From Seribacter sulfatis (GTDB lineage: Bacteria > Verrucomicrobiota > Verrucomicrobiia > Opitutales > Seribacteraceae): a stretch of DNA of 9,435 nt. Position numbers and translations under genes: made by a program. The notes beneath the pieces were generated by a model. It was not told the origin of the DNA. It worked only from the letters and a program-made list of their open reading frames with translations, and did no database searches. The number at the start of each line of letters is the position of its first letter. Positions within the stretch are counted from its first letter, which is position 1. The stretch is taken from the NCBI RefSeq assembly GCF_964187635.1, contig NZ_CAXLMO010000082.1:1-9435 (forward strand). Reading direction: 5' to 3'. Of this stretch, positions 1 to 7,626 are shown piece by piece.

Positions 1-651
1 CTTCAAATTCATAATCAGGGCTATTCAAGGGAGCTGAACCTTCCTGTAAGTCAGAACCTAATCATTGATGATGGGTGGCATAACTTAAGAAACGATATTA
101 CTGGTTTAATCGGTTTCAAATTCAAACTGAAAGAAAACCAAATCGTGACTCATCTGGGCATGTGGGATGATCACGATCGAGAATCACCTGTACGGGAAGC
201 TCGCGGCGTTCCCATTGAACAAGAATCCGACCAACCCAGCCGATTAGGAAAAAACCCAAGGACTATTAATAAAGAACATCGGATCCGTTTATGGGAAATC
301 AAAAACTCTATTCCACAAGAAATTGCTAGTATTCTAATAACTCCCCAAAAACAGGGCCTCTTAGAGGGTGAATTCAGGTATGTTCAATTAAAAAAACCTA
401 TTCATATAACCATTGGTTCAAATTTTATTCTCACCATGTCCACTGCCGCTGGGGATGGTGATCATTTTCATGATGATGCATCATTCGATGGACTTTCTCC
501 TATTATTAACCCGTCGGTAAAGATCCTAAAAAGCGTAATGTTCAGAAATTTGAATATGAACCAACCTTTACAGATTCCATCCTTTGCGGATCTTCATCCC
601 GATTACTCAGCCCATCGGTTTCCTGTCGGCCCAACATTAAAATTCAAATAA
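1..651 (+). CDS. C-terminal part of a protein ending in a PEP-CTERM-associated/DUF4082-like beta-sandwich domain (5' end outside window)
   Basis: Frame 1 is open from the first base to a TAA at 649-651, giving 216 codons with no start in view, so this is the 3' end of a longer gene. A GTG at 145 could be mistaken for a start, but the reading frame and the fold continue upstream of it. The visible protein has a pattern typical of small secreted beta-sandwich domains: GFKFKL near the start, VTHLGMWDDHD, a charged loop, HRIRLWEI, then GEFRYVQL followed by PIHITIGSNFILTMS. It closes with a short segment ending FPVGPTLKF, which resembles the 'GPNF' ending of PEP-CTERM-associated and DUF4082-like domains. 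I see no C-terminal transmembrane helix or PEP-CTERM anchor. The missing N-terminal part would hold any enzymatic domain, so the function is unknown. It reads toward the downstream operon but is separated from it by an AT-rich gap. The gene call is secure; the domain call is by pattern only. Confidence 0.8.
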   Translation, partial: LQIHNQGYSRELNLPVSQNLIIDDGWHNLRNDITGLIGFKFKLKENQIVTHLGMWDDHDRESPVREARGVPIEQESDQPSRLGKNPRTINKEHRIRLWEIKNSIPQEIASILITPQKQGLLEGEFRYVQLKKPIHITIGSNFILTMSTAAGDGDHFHDDASFDGLSPIINPSVKILKSVMFRNLNMNQPLQIPSFADLHPDYSAHRFPVGPTLKFK

Positions 652-728
652 ACCCAAACCCAAAATAATTATTATTATATATAGATTATAGTTGATATGT
701 AATAATTTATCCTATTACTCTCACATTT
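652..728 (+). promoter_or_regulatory. AT-rich intergenic gap, probable promoter region of the downstream operon
   Basis: This 77-base stretch is the only intergenic gap longer than 20 bases in the window. By my count only 16 of 77 bases are G or C, far below the flanking genes. It contains runs of alternating A/T (TATATATAG around 677-684). A possible sigma70-like pair is TTGATA at 692-697 and TATTAC at 713-718, but the 15-base spacer is short and the second box lies only 10 bases before the ATG, so the exact promoter is uncertain. I see no GC-rich hairpin followed by a T run, hence no clear terminator for the upstream gene. No ribosome binding site is visible before the ATG at 729. Calling it the promoter of the four-gene string is an inference from position and composition. 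Confidence 0.4.
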
Positions 729-3194
729 ATGAATGTTTTATCTGTTTCTACAATTTGCTTCCTTTCTATTCTGGCGAGCCTTCAAGTCGTTGCATCCATC
801 GAGCCTGTCCCCTTTCACAAAGTTGAAATGACAAGCGAATTTTGGAGACCACGCCTAATAACTCAACGAAAAGTACTGGTACCTTTTGCCTTTGAAAAAA
901 CCGAACCTGGGGTGGCTCATTTACAGGCTGCTGCTGATTACCTTAAGGGGAAAAAAGTGGACAACCATCGCCCACACCGGTTTATCGACTCTGACCTCTA
1001 TAAAGTAATGGAAGGAGCTGCCTACTTAGCCCAATTACAAGATGACCCAGAACTTGAATCTCAATTCGATCGAATCGTGGAGGTAATTGCAGCCGCACAG
1101 GAACCGGACGGCTATCTTTACCCATCCCATACCACAAAGGTGGGGAGCGACAAAAACATGATGGGAAATAAGCCCTATACTTTCGTTGTGCATAGCCACG
1201 AGCTCTACAACATGGGCCATCTTTACGAAGCGGCAATAGCCTATTTTCAGGCAACCGGGAAAGATAAACTTTTAAAAGTAGCCGAGAAGAATGCTGTCCA
1301 TGTAAACCGAGTCTTTTTTGAAGGAGATCCAAATTACAATAATGGAAAACCAATCCGGCAAGCCCCCGGACATCAGGAAATGGAATTGGCCTTGGTAAAA
1401 TTATCGAATGTTACCGGCAAGAAACTTTATCTCGAAATGGCCGAAAAATTCCTCGAGATCCGTGGAAAAACTTATGTTCCTGATGGAGAAGGCGTCATGT
1501 CTCCCACATACGCACAACAGCATGCTCCCTTGGAAAAACAAAGGGAGGCGGTCGGTCATGCGGTTCGGGCGACCTACTTATACGCGGCAATGGCTGACAT
1601 CGCGGCGTTAAAACAAAAGAATTCTTACACCAAAGCTTTACACCGTATTTGGGCAGATATTACCGACACCCGGATGCACATAACTGGAGGATTGGGAGCC
1701 GTTCATGGAATTGAGGGTTTCGGCCCGCAGTATCTTTTACCCAATGCAGATGCCTTTAACGAAACCTGCGCCGCGGTAGGAAATGTACTCTTCAACTTCA
1801 GAATGTTTTTAGTTCATCAGGACGCAAAATACCTGGATGTGGCTGAAGTGTCCTTGCTTAACAATGTTTTGGCTGCGGTCAATTTGGAAGGGAATAAGTT
1901 CTTTTATGTAAATCCTTTGGAGGCGGACGGAAAGTATCCTTTCAATCATGGTACTGCCGGTCGTGCCCCTTGGTTTGGAACTGCATGTTGTCCGAGTAAC
2001 ATGGCCCGTCTTTTACCTCAGGTACAAGGGATGACCTATGCCCACAACGAAGAAAATCTTTATTTGGCGATGTATGCAGACACCTCCACAAGTTTAAAGA
2101 TCGCCGGGACAGATTTAGCTATCAATCAAACAACGGACTACCCAAACGATGGGAAAATTAAGATTTCTCTTAATCCAAAAAAACCATCTAGCTTTAAGGT
2201 TCATCTTCGAATTCCCACCTGGGCAGGTAATCAGTTTGTACCTGGGAAACTTTATAAATATCTAAATCCAAAGAAAGAAAGTTGGAGCCTCACAGTCAAC
2301 GGATCCAAGACCCAGGCCAAAGTCGAAAAGGGATTTGCGATCATCGAACGGAAGTGGAAAAAAGGAGATCAAATAATCCTCGATCTCCCCATGCCTTTAC
2401 GAATTAATCAATGTGACAAACGGGTGGAGGAAAACCATAACCGCCTTGCATTCACACGGGGGCCTTTCGTTTTATGTGCTGAAGAAATTGATAATGGTGG
2501 TGCGACCCAGCGCTTTTTTCTTGATCAAGAATATGTGGAAACGAAATATAATTTAAGCAAAGTAAAACTTGCAAGTGGATCTTTTTCGCAAATCAAAACA
2601 ATGGCTAATGCCGTTAATGAATCGGGAGGAGAGGAAGATAAAAGCCTATCCTTAATTCCCTATTATGCATGGAATAACCGTCAACCTGGATCCATGACCA
2701 TTTGGTTCCCCACGACTCCAAAACTTGCCGTTTTTGATCCTCACAGACTTCCTAAGAAAAGTGTATTTTCTAATATCAAAGCTTCCCACACCTCCGACTT
2801 GGATACCGTAAGTGCAGTCGGAGATGGCAAGGAACCAAAGTGGTCGAGTGGAAAAAACGTGCCACGCTGGACCAGTCGGCCACAGCTTGGAAAGACCCAG
2901 TGGGTCGAAGGACACTTCCCAGAATCGAAAAAGGTTCGCGATATCGGAGTCTACTGGATGCAGGATCAACAGGATGTAAAATTTCCCAAAGAATGGTCGC
3001 TTGAGATCAGACATGACGGGAAATGGAAACCTTTTGAATTATATGTCACAGATCGCTATGACAATCGTGCCAACCAATATAATGTCATTCACCCAGCTGC
3101 ACCACTCACTTGTGATGCCATTCGGATTAACATGGTGCCTCAACCGGATGCCGCCGTGGGAATCCTCGAGGTGCAGGTCGCATTTGAAAAATAG
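729..3194 (+). CDS. Secreted GH127 (DUF1680) beta-L-arabinofuranosidase-like glycoside hydrolase with C-terminal discoidin-like domain
   Basis: The 821-residue product starts with a signal peptide: a hydrophobic stretch at about residues 8-22, with cleavage likely near Ala22/Ser23. The n-region unusually lacks basic residues. The ATG at 729 is the only sensible start, because an in-frame TGA lies at 693-695. Residues 25-665 match the GH127/DUF1680 (alpha/alpha)6 barrel plus beta-sandwiches, including HITGGLG, NETCAAVG, ACCPSN and LIPYYAWNNR. Relative to Bifidobacterium HypBA1 (Glu338, Cys340, Cys417, Cys418 as zinc ligands, Cys417 as nucleophile, Glu322 as acid/base), Glu345, Cys347, Cys420 and Cys421 line up. 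Glu329 precedes Glu345 by the same 16 residues, so the active site looks intact. Family members release terminal beta-L-arabinofuranose; relatives act on other sugars, so the exact substrate is open. Residues about 680-820 form a discoidin/F5-8 type C-like module that may bind carbohydrate. It is the first gene of the tight operon. Confidence 0.93.
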   Translation: MNVLSVSTICFLSILASLQVVASIEPVPFHKVEMTSEFWRPRLITQRKVLVPFAFEKTEPGVAHLQAAADYLKGKKVDNHRPHRFIDSDLYKVMEGAAYLAQLQDDPELESQFDRIVEVIAAAQEPDGYLYPSHTTKVGSDKNMMGNKPYTFVVHSHELYNMGHLYEAAIAYFQATGKDKLLKVAEKNAVHVNRVFFEGDPNYNNGKPIRQAPGHQEMELALVKLSNVTGKKLYLEMAEKFLEIRGKTYVPDGEGVMSPTYAQQHAPLEKQREAVGHAVRATYLYAAMADIAALKQKNSYTKALHRIWADITDTRMHITGGLGAVHGIEGFGPQYLLPNADAFNETCAAVGNVLFNFRMFLVHQDAKYLDVAEVSLLNNVLAAVNLEGNKFFYVNPLEADGKYPFNHGTAGRAPWFGTACCPSNMARLLPQVQGMTYAHNEENLYLAMYADTSTSLKIAGTDLAINQTTDYPNDGKIKISLNPKKPSSFKVHLRIPTWAGNQFVPGKLYKYLNPKKESWSLTVNGSKTQAKVEKGFAIIERKWKKGDQIILDLPMPLRINQCDKRVEENHNRLAFTRGPFVLCAEEIDNGGATQRFFLDQEYVETKYNLSKVKLASGSFSQIKTMANAVNESGGEEDKSLSLIPYYAWNNRQPGSMTIWFPTTPKLAVFDPHRLPKKSVFSNIKASHTSDLDTVSAVGDGKEPKWSSGKNVPRWTSRPQLGKTQWVEGHFPESKKVRDIGVYWMQDQQDVKFPKEWSLEIRHDGKWKPFELYVTDRYDNRANQYNVIHPAAPLTCDAIRINMVPQPDAAVGILEVQVAFEK

Positions 3195-3214
3195 GTTTAT
3201 TTTTACTTTTAGGT

Positions 3215-5548
3215 ATGATCTTTAGGTCACTCCCAGTCCGGCTCTTTTTTTCCTGTTTGGCTCTGCTTTCAGTATGCTCAAATGTATTCGCAAAAGAAAG
3301 TTCTCTCTGCGATAAACTTGAGCAGTCTATTCAGGGAAGAAAGCACGGATTCCTAGCAGGTAACCTTGCCTATTATGTGGGAGGGTTCCATGCAAGTTGG
3401 GAATTAATAGAAGATGAAACCATTGGTCTTACCCATCCCTTTTACCATGATCTCCGAAGTCGTGGAGCCGGGTTGCTCAATAGTCAACTTCCTGGAAGTG
3501 AACATACAGGCGTTGGAAATGACTACCGGGGCTGGGAATTCTACAAGGACACCCGAGTTCTGTACGGCACTGTCATTATTGGGGACAAGGTATATAAACA
3601 CCCCGCCCCCACTCGAATGAGTTGGCGACCCGATAAAATGATTTGTGAGTATGAAATAAATGGAGTCACCATTCGCGAGGAAAAATTTATCAGCGCAAAA
3701 GACGCCGCTGCCTCAATCATCACATCCTCTGAGCCGATTACCCTCAGATTTGAAGGGCACAGTTTTTATGTTCGTCACAGCGTTTCTTCGAATGCCTCTG
3801 CTCGATACGACTCATCTACGAATTCGATCCTCATCCGCGAAGGAGGAACCGTTCGCTCCCTTCCCGACCCCGACCGACCTGAAAGAATTGGTCCCTGTGT
3901 TTATAAGGGGATGACCACTGCCCTCTCCTCCTCGAAGGACTTTTCTAAAACCCTGAAACTCGACCGGGATGACCGCGGCGTATGGAAATATTCCTTTGAA
4001 ATTCCGTGCGACTTACAGGGAACTACTGTGTCTTGGTCCATGCACGACGATCAAAATATTGCCAAGAATACAGGCAGAGAAACCAGCCTCCTTGCACCGG
4101 CATTACTGAAAGAGAAAACGGTAGAGATGAATAATATTCTTACTCAGGAAATCCCGCAGTTTCGCTGCAGTGATTCAAAATTTGAGGATATTTATTACTA
4201 CCTTTGGTCTCTCCATATGATGTATTACATCAATGTACAAAAAGGGTGGGAAATGGAAAATCATACCCAGTCTGCGGTGAATAACTTCCTCGGTATTCAC
4301 CGGTATGATGCCTGCTTTCAAATAAAAGTGGGGGCATGGGCACGGGATAAGCCGAGGTTTGCCTACGGGAATGTGTTAACCTGGAAACACTTGGTAGAGA
4401 ATGGCCGGTATCGGGAAACCAATGACGGTCATATTTTTCTCTCCGACAACAAGGGCGTTGGTTGGCACTCGGGTGCCTATGGTGGAGAATTAGCCGAACA
4501 TGTCCTAGGGGCCTGGCAAATTTATCAACACACGGGCGATCGCGATTTTATACGCAAGTGCTACCAAAGATATTTCCGGAAAGTTTTCTGGAAGAACTTG
4601 GTTGGATTTGCCATGAATGACGCAGAAGTGGGAAAAGTCCTCGAAAAAATGGCTGTGATTTCTGGAAACAATTCAGATGTCGACCATTGGAAAAAGCGAA
4701 TCAACCAAGACCCAAAACACCTTCGACTTATGTTTGATCAACGCTGGGAAGCGAATGGACATAAAGATTATTTCATGGGTGGAAGAGATGGTATGCTCAT
4801 GACCACCGCTTTTTGGGCTATGCGTTCCAAGCACTTCCCCCGCGAATATGCGGAAAGATTGATTCACTCATGGGCCTTAAATAAAGAACGTGGATTTTTC
4901 GGTGAGTTCTTTCCCTCAGCGATGGCAAAAAAATCAATGAGTCTTTTCAACTCTGCGGACGATCAGTCCTTTGGCTATACCCCGGATACAGCCTACTTCA
5001 CCTTAGATGGAATTTTTCGCCAGGGGTTTCCAAAAATTGCTTCCGATCTGACTCTTAATCACTTGGAAAATTATAACTTTCATAAGGAATGGGGAATTCC
5101 AGTGGCCCCGGAGGCCTACCGGCGTGACCTTGCCTTGTTTGGCGACCAATATTCCAATTTTAATGCCGGTAAAATCCTTCTCTTTCTTGAAGGATTGGCT
5201 GGCTTATCCTATTCAATCCCAGACAATATATTTAAGGTTAAAGATTCCCTGCCCATCGGGTGGGACTGGATGGAATTCGATATTCCCATAGGTAATCAAG
5301 ATGGTTGGACCCAAGTTCGATTCGAACGCAAAAAAGGTTTCCTGGGAGAGAAGAAAAAATCGATTACTGTTTCCAACTGCCCACTTCGGATTCACTTTGA
5401 GCCTTGGCTGGATCAAAGTGAACTTTCCCGGGATCCTCAATTGAACGGAGCCACTTTTACCGAGCAAAATGCAACCCATCCTGACTACCTATCCTTTTTG
5501 GCCGATGAAAAGTCAGCCAAAACTTCAATTACTCTTTCTTTCAAATGA
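3215..5548 (+). CDS. Secreted putative (alpha/alpha)6-barrel glycoside hydrolase, family not recognised
   Basis: The product is 777 residues. It has a clear signal peptide: Arg4 and Arg9, a hydrophobic core at about 10-22, and a likely cleavage after VFA at residue 26. Residues about 45-290 look like an N-terminal beta-sandwich. Residues about 315-665 are helix-rich, with features of six-hairpin glycosidases. These include aromatic helices around 325-345, a GVGWHSGAYGGELAEH loop (414-429), HTGDRDF (439-445), a GFFGEFFPSA loop (560-569) and DDQSFGYTPDTAYF (582-595). A PEAYRRD...FGDQYSNFNAG stretch (632-652) recalls the C-terminal part of GH63/MGH1-like barrels, where a catalytic Glu sits; Glu633 is the candidate. 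A small beta-domain closes the protein (about 675-777). I cannot name the family or its substrate, and GH63-, GH37- or MGH1-like relatives are possible. The gene begins 20 bases after the GH127 stop and overlaps the sulfatase start, implying work on the same glycan. AGGT abuts the ATG, too close to be a normal ribosome binding site. Confidence 0.75.
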   Translation: MIFRSLPVRLFFSCLALLSVCSNVFAKESSLCDKLEQSIQGRKHGFLAGNLAYYVGGFHASWELIEDETIGLTHPFYHDLRSRGAGLLNSQLPGSEHTGVGNDYRGWEFYKDTRVLYGTVIIGDKVYKHPAPTRMSWRPDKMICEYEINGVTIREEKFISAKDAAASIITSSEPITLRFEGHSFYVRHSVSSNASARYDSSTNSILIREGGTVRSLPDPDRPERIGPCVYKGMTTALSSSKDFSKTLKLDRDDRGVWKYSFEIPCDLQGTTVSWSMHDDQNIAKNTGRETSLLAPALLKEKTVEMNNILTQEIPQFRCSDSKFEDIYYYLWSLHMMYYINVQKGWEMENHTQSAVNNFLGIHRYDACFQIKVGAWARDKPRFAYGNVLTWKHLVENGRYRETNDGHIFLSDNKGVGWHSGAYGGELAEHVLGAWQIYQHTGDRDFIRKCYQRYFRKVFWKNLVGFAMNDAEVGKVLEKMAVISGNNSDVDHWKKRINQDPKHLRLMFDQRWEANGHKDYFMGGRDGMLMTTAFWAMRSKHFPREYAERLIHSWALNKERGFFGEFFPSAMAKKSMSLFNSADDQSFGYTPDTAYFTLDGIFRQGFPKIASDLTLNHLENYNFHKEWGIPVAPEAYRRDLALFGDQYSNFNAGKILLFLEGLAGLSYSIPDNIFKVKDSLPIGWDWMEFDIPIGNQDGWTQVRFERKKGFLGEKKKSITVSNCPLRIHFEPWLDQSELSRDPQLNGATFTEQNATHPDYLSFLADEKSAKTSITLSFK
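5545..5548 (+). other. ATGA stop/start overlap between glycosidase and sulfatase genes
   Basis: The sulfatase ATG (5545-5547) overlaps the TGA (5546-5548) of the preceding gene. There is no purine-rich ribosome binding site in the preceding 20 bases, which read as a pyrimidine-rich stretch. Translation of the sulfatase therefore probably depends on ribosomes finishing the upstream gene. The overlap is directly visible; the coupling is inferred. Confidence 0.85.
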
Positions 5549-7623
5549 TCTTTCAAAAAATTCGTCATTTGTTCCTTTTTTTTATTCCGTTTATTTTTTC
5601 CCTGTATGCGGAGAAACCAAATATTATTTTTGTATTGGCGGATGATTTGGGCTGGGCCGAATTGGGTTGCTATGGAAACACTTTTAATGAAACCCCCAAC
5701 CTGGATAAACTAGCCAAGCAAGGAGTCCGCTTCACCCATGCCTATGCAGCGGCACCTGTTTGTTCTCCTTACCGAGCCGCCCTGCTAACCGGTCAACACC
5801 CTGCCCGGATGGGTATACTGGACTACCTCCGTCCAAATTCATCTAATGCCCTGCCGGTTAGCCAGTTAACCCTTCCCAAAATCCTAAAACGCAATGGGTA
5901 TAAGACAGCTATGGTGGGCAAGTGGCACCTGACTGGATATAAATATCAGGATGCACAATTTGAGGTGCGACCCAAGGACCATGGTTTCGACTGGAATATT
6001 GGAAGTGAGATTAAGGGCGTGGGGAATGGGGCCAATTTTTGGCCTTATGTATTTCGTACCCAGCCGATTCGATGGCTTGATATTCCAAATAATCGGATGG
6101 GAAAAGAAGAATACTTAACCGACCGCTTGAACCTGGAAGCAGTTGATTTCATCGAGCGAAATCAAGATAAGCCCTTCTTTCTCTACCTAAGCCACTATGC
6201 ACCTCATACGATTTTAAATGGTCGGCCCGACCTCGTAAAAAAATATCGGGAAAAATACACGCCTGGACAAACAGGCAGGACAAACTGTTACCTGTGCAAA
6301 GATGCGGGCTTCTCGGGAGAAGACTGTGAACATTGGGCACAGGATCATAACCCACACCTTGCTGCGATGCTTGAAAGCATTGACCACGGGGTTGGACTCC
6401 TGATGAAAAAACTCGATTCTCTTGGCATTACAGAAAACACCATTTTCATTTTTTCCAGTGACAATGGAGGAGAAACCAATGTCACATCCAATGCCCCACT
6501 TCGTGGCGGCAAAAGCCAGTTATATGAGGGTGGCATTCGGGTTCCCCTAATCGTTCGCTGGCCCGATGGAAATATCCCGCGAGCCAAAACCTGTGCCCAA
6601 CCGGTAGTTAATCATGACTTCTACCCCACCCTGCTCGAGGCAGCAGGCATCGAACCCGATCCCAAGCAGGAACTGGATGGAGTATCCACCCTGGACACTT
6701 GGCGAAATCCATCTTCCGCTGTCTCGCGTAAATCCCTGCATTGGCACTACCCATTGGATCGGCCTCACTTTCTTGGCGGAATCTCCAGTGGTGCCATCCG
6801 CCATGGGAATTGGAAATTAATTGAATACTTTGATCCGAAGAAGTCTGAACAGTTTGAACTTTTTAATCTGAAAAATGATCCGTCGGAAAAAACAAATCTA
6901 GCAGAATCCAAATCGGAAGTTGTTCAAAAACTTTACCGTGACCTTCAGGTTTGGCGTGAAAAAATTGGTGCACAGATACCGTCCCGACCTTTGCTTACTC
7001 AGACACGAAATCTCCTCTTCGGTGAACATTTCTCAGAAGGTCAGGTCAGCAAGAATTGGTTTTTTCAAAAGGAATGGCAGGTGGAAGGTGGAGTTCTATT
7101 ATGCAACCAAAAGGGAAATACAAATAAACGGATTTTTTACAAAGATCCAAATTTCCAGGATGCTTTGATACGATTTGATTTTCAATTTAATGGAGCCACA
7201 GATATTCGCTTAATCACGGGTTCAAATGGTAGTTACAAGACCGAACTCCATATTCAAAAAGACAATTTTTTTATTCAAACCGCACAAGACAAAAAAGGGA
7301 CATGGTTTCCGACGAGACATGGCGAATGTGCTCACGATTTCAAAGAAGGCAAATGGTATACGATGACCATCGAATTTATCGATGATCATCTAGTTGCTCA
7401 TCTCGACCACAAACACATGGTTTATGCAAAACACCCGATGATTAAAAAGCAACGGACTGATCTTGCCTTTCAGGTAGATCAGGCAGGAGCTTCCTTTGAT
7501 AACCTGCAGGTTTTTCAAGTTGGGCAGCATCCTGAACAAAATAATAATCTTGATCTAATTCAAGAGAATGAGGCTCGTAATCGTAATCTGTTAAAACGCA
7601 GAAAGACCCTCGACGAGCAGTAA
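5545..7623 (+). CDS. Secreted S1-type (formylglycine-dependent) sulfatase with C-terminal jelly-roll (DUF1080/LamG-like) domain
   Basis: The enzyme hydrolyses sulfate esters, here probably on a polysaccharide outside the cytoplasm. The 692-residue product has a signal peptide (basic residues 5-8, hydrophobic 9-21, likely cleavage after Ala22). The mature protein begins directly with the sulfatase core: ADDLGW with metal ligands Asp33 and Asp34, then CSPYRAALLTG. Its Cys73 is the residue converted to formylglycine and Arg77 is the partner arginine. GKWHLT follows (Lys126, His128), then SHYAPH (His217, His221), SSDNGG (Asp306, Asn307) and GGKSQLYEGG (Lys323). All expected catalytic positions are present. 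An insertion at about 241-268 carries Cys248, Cys251 and Cys261. The sulfatase part ends near residue 480. Residues about 490-660 form a beta-rich domain of the kind found in DUF1080/LamG proteins, perhaps for glycan binding. A charged tail closes the protein. No maturase gene is in this window. The sulfated substrate cannot be told from the sequence. Confidence 0.95.
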   Translation: MIFQKIRHLFLFFIPFIFSLYAEKPNIIFVLADDLGWAELGCYGNTFNETPNLDKLAKQGVRFTHAYAAAPVCSPYRAALLTGQHPARMGILDYLRPNSSNALPVSQLTLPKILKRNGYKTAMVGKWHLTGYKYQDAQFEVRPKDHGFDWNIGSEIKGVGNGANFWPYVFRTQPIRWLDIPNNRMGKEEYLTDRLNLEAVDFIERNQDKPFFLYLSHYAPHTILNGRPDLVKKYREKYTPGQTGRTNCYLCKDAGFSGEDCEHWAQDHNPHLAAMLESIDHGVGLLMKKLDSLGITENTIFIFSSDNGGETNVTSNAPLRGGKSQLYEGGIRVPLIVRWPDGNIPRAKTCAQPVVNHDFYPTLLEAAGIEPDPKQELDGVSTLDTWRNPSSAVSRKSLHWHYPLDRPHFLGGISSGAIRHGNWKLIEYFDPKKSEQFELFNLKNDPSEKTNLAESKSEVVQKLYRDLQVWREKIGAQIPSRPLLTQTRNLLFGEHFSEGQVSKNWFFQKEWQVEGGVLLCNQKGNTNKRIFYKDPNFQDALIRFDFQFNGATDIRLITGSNGSYKTELHIQKDNFFIQTAQDKKGTWFPTRHGECAHDFKEGKWYTMTIEFIDDHLVAHLDHKHMVYAKHPMIKKQRTDLAFQVDQAGASFDNLQVFQVGQHPEQNNNLDLIQENEARNRNLLKRRKTLDEQ

Positions 7624-7626
7624 AGT

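Noticed and set aside
145..651. A complete 168-residue gene starting at GTG 145
   Set aside because: The same frame is open back to base 1 and the upstream residues (GLIGFKFKL) belong to the same beta-sandwich pattern. The GTG is therefore internal and the gene is truncated by the window edge.
652..728. Rho-independent terminator for the upstream gene
   Set aside because: The gap has small A/T palindromes such as AATAATTATT but no GC-rich stem followed by a T tract.
982..1353. 123-codon open frame on the minus strand
   Set aside because: It lies wholly inside the GH127 gene, opposite a well-conserved coding region. Its translation is arginine-, leucine- and cysteine-rich without any recognisable domain, as expected of an antisense shadow.
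5213..5479. 88-codon minus-strand frame at the end of the glycosidase gene
   Set aside because: The opposing + frame is an intact secreted enzyme. The minus frame has no recognisable motif or promoter-like leader.
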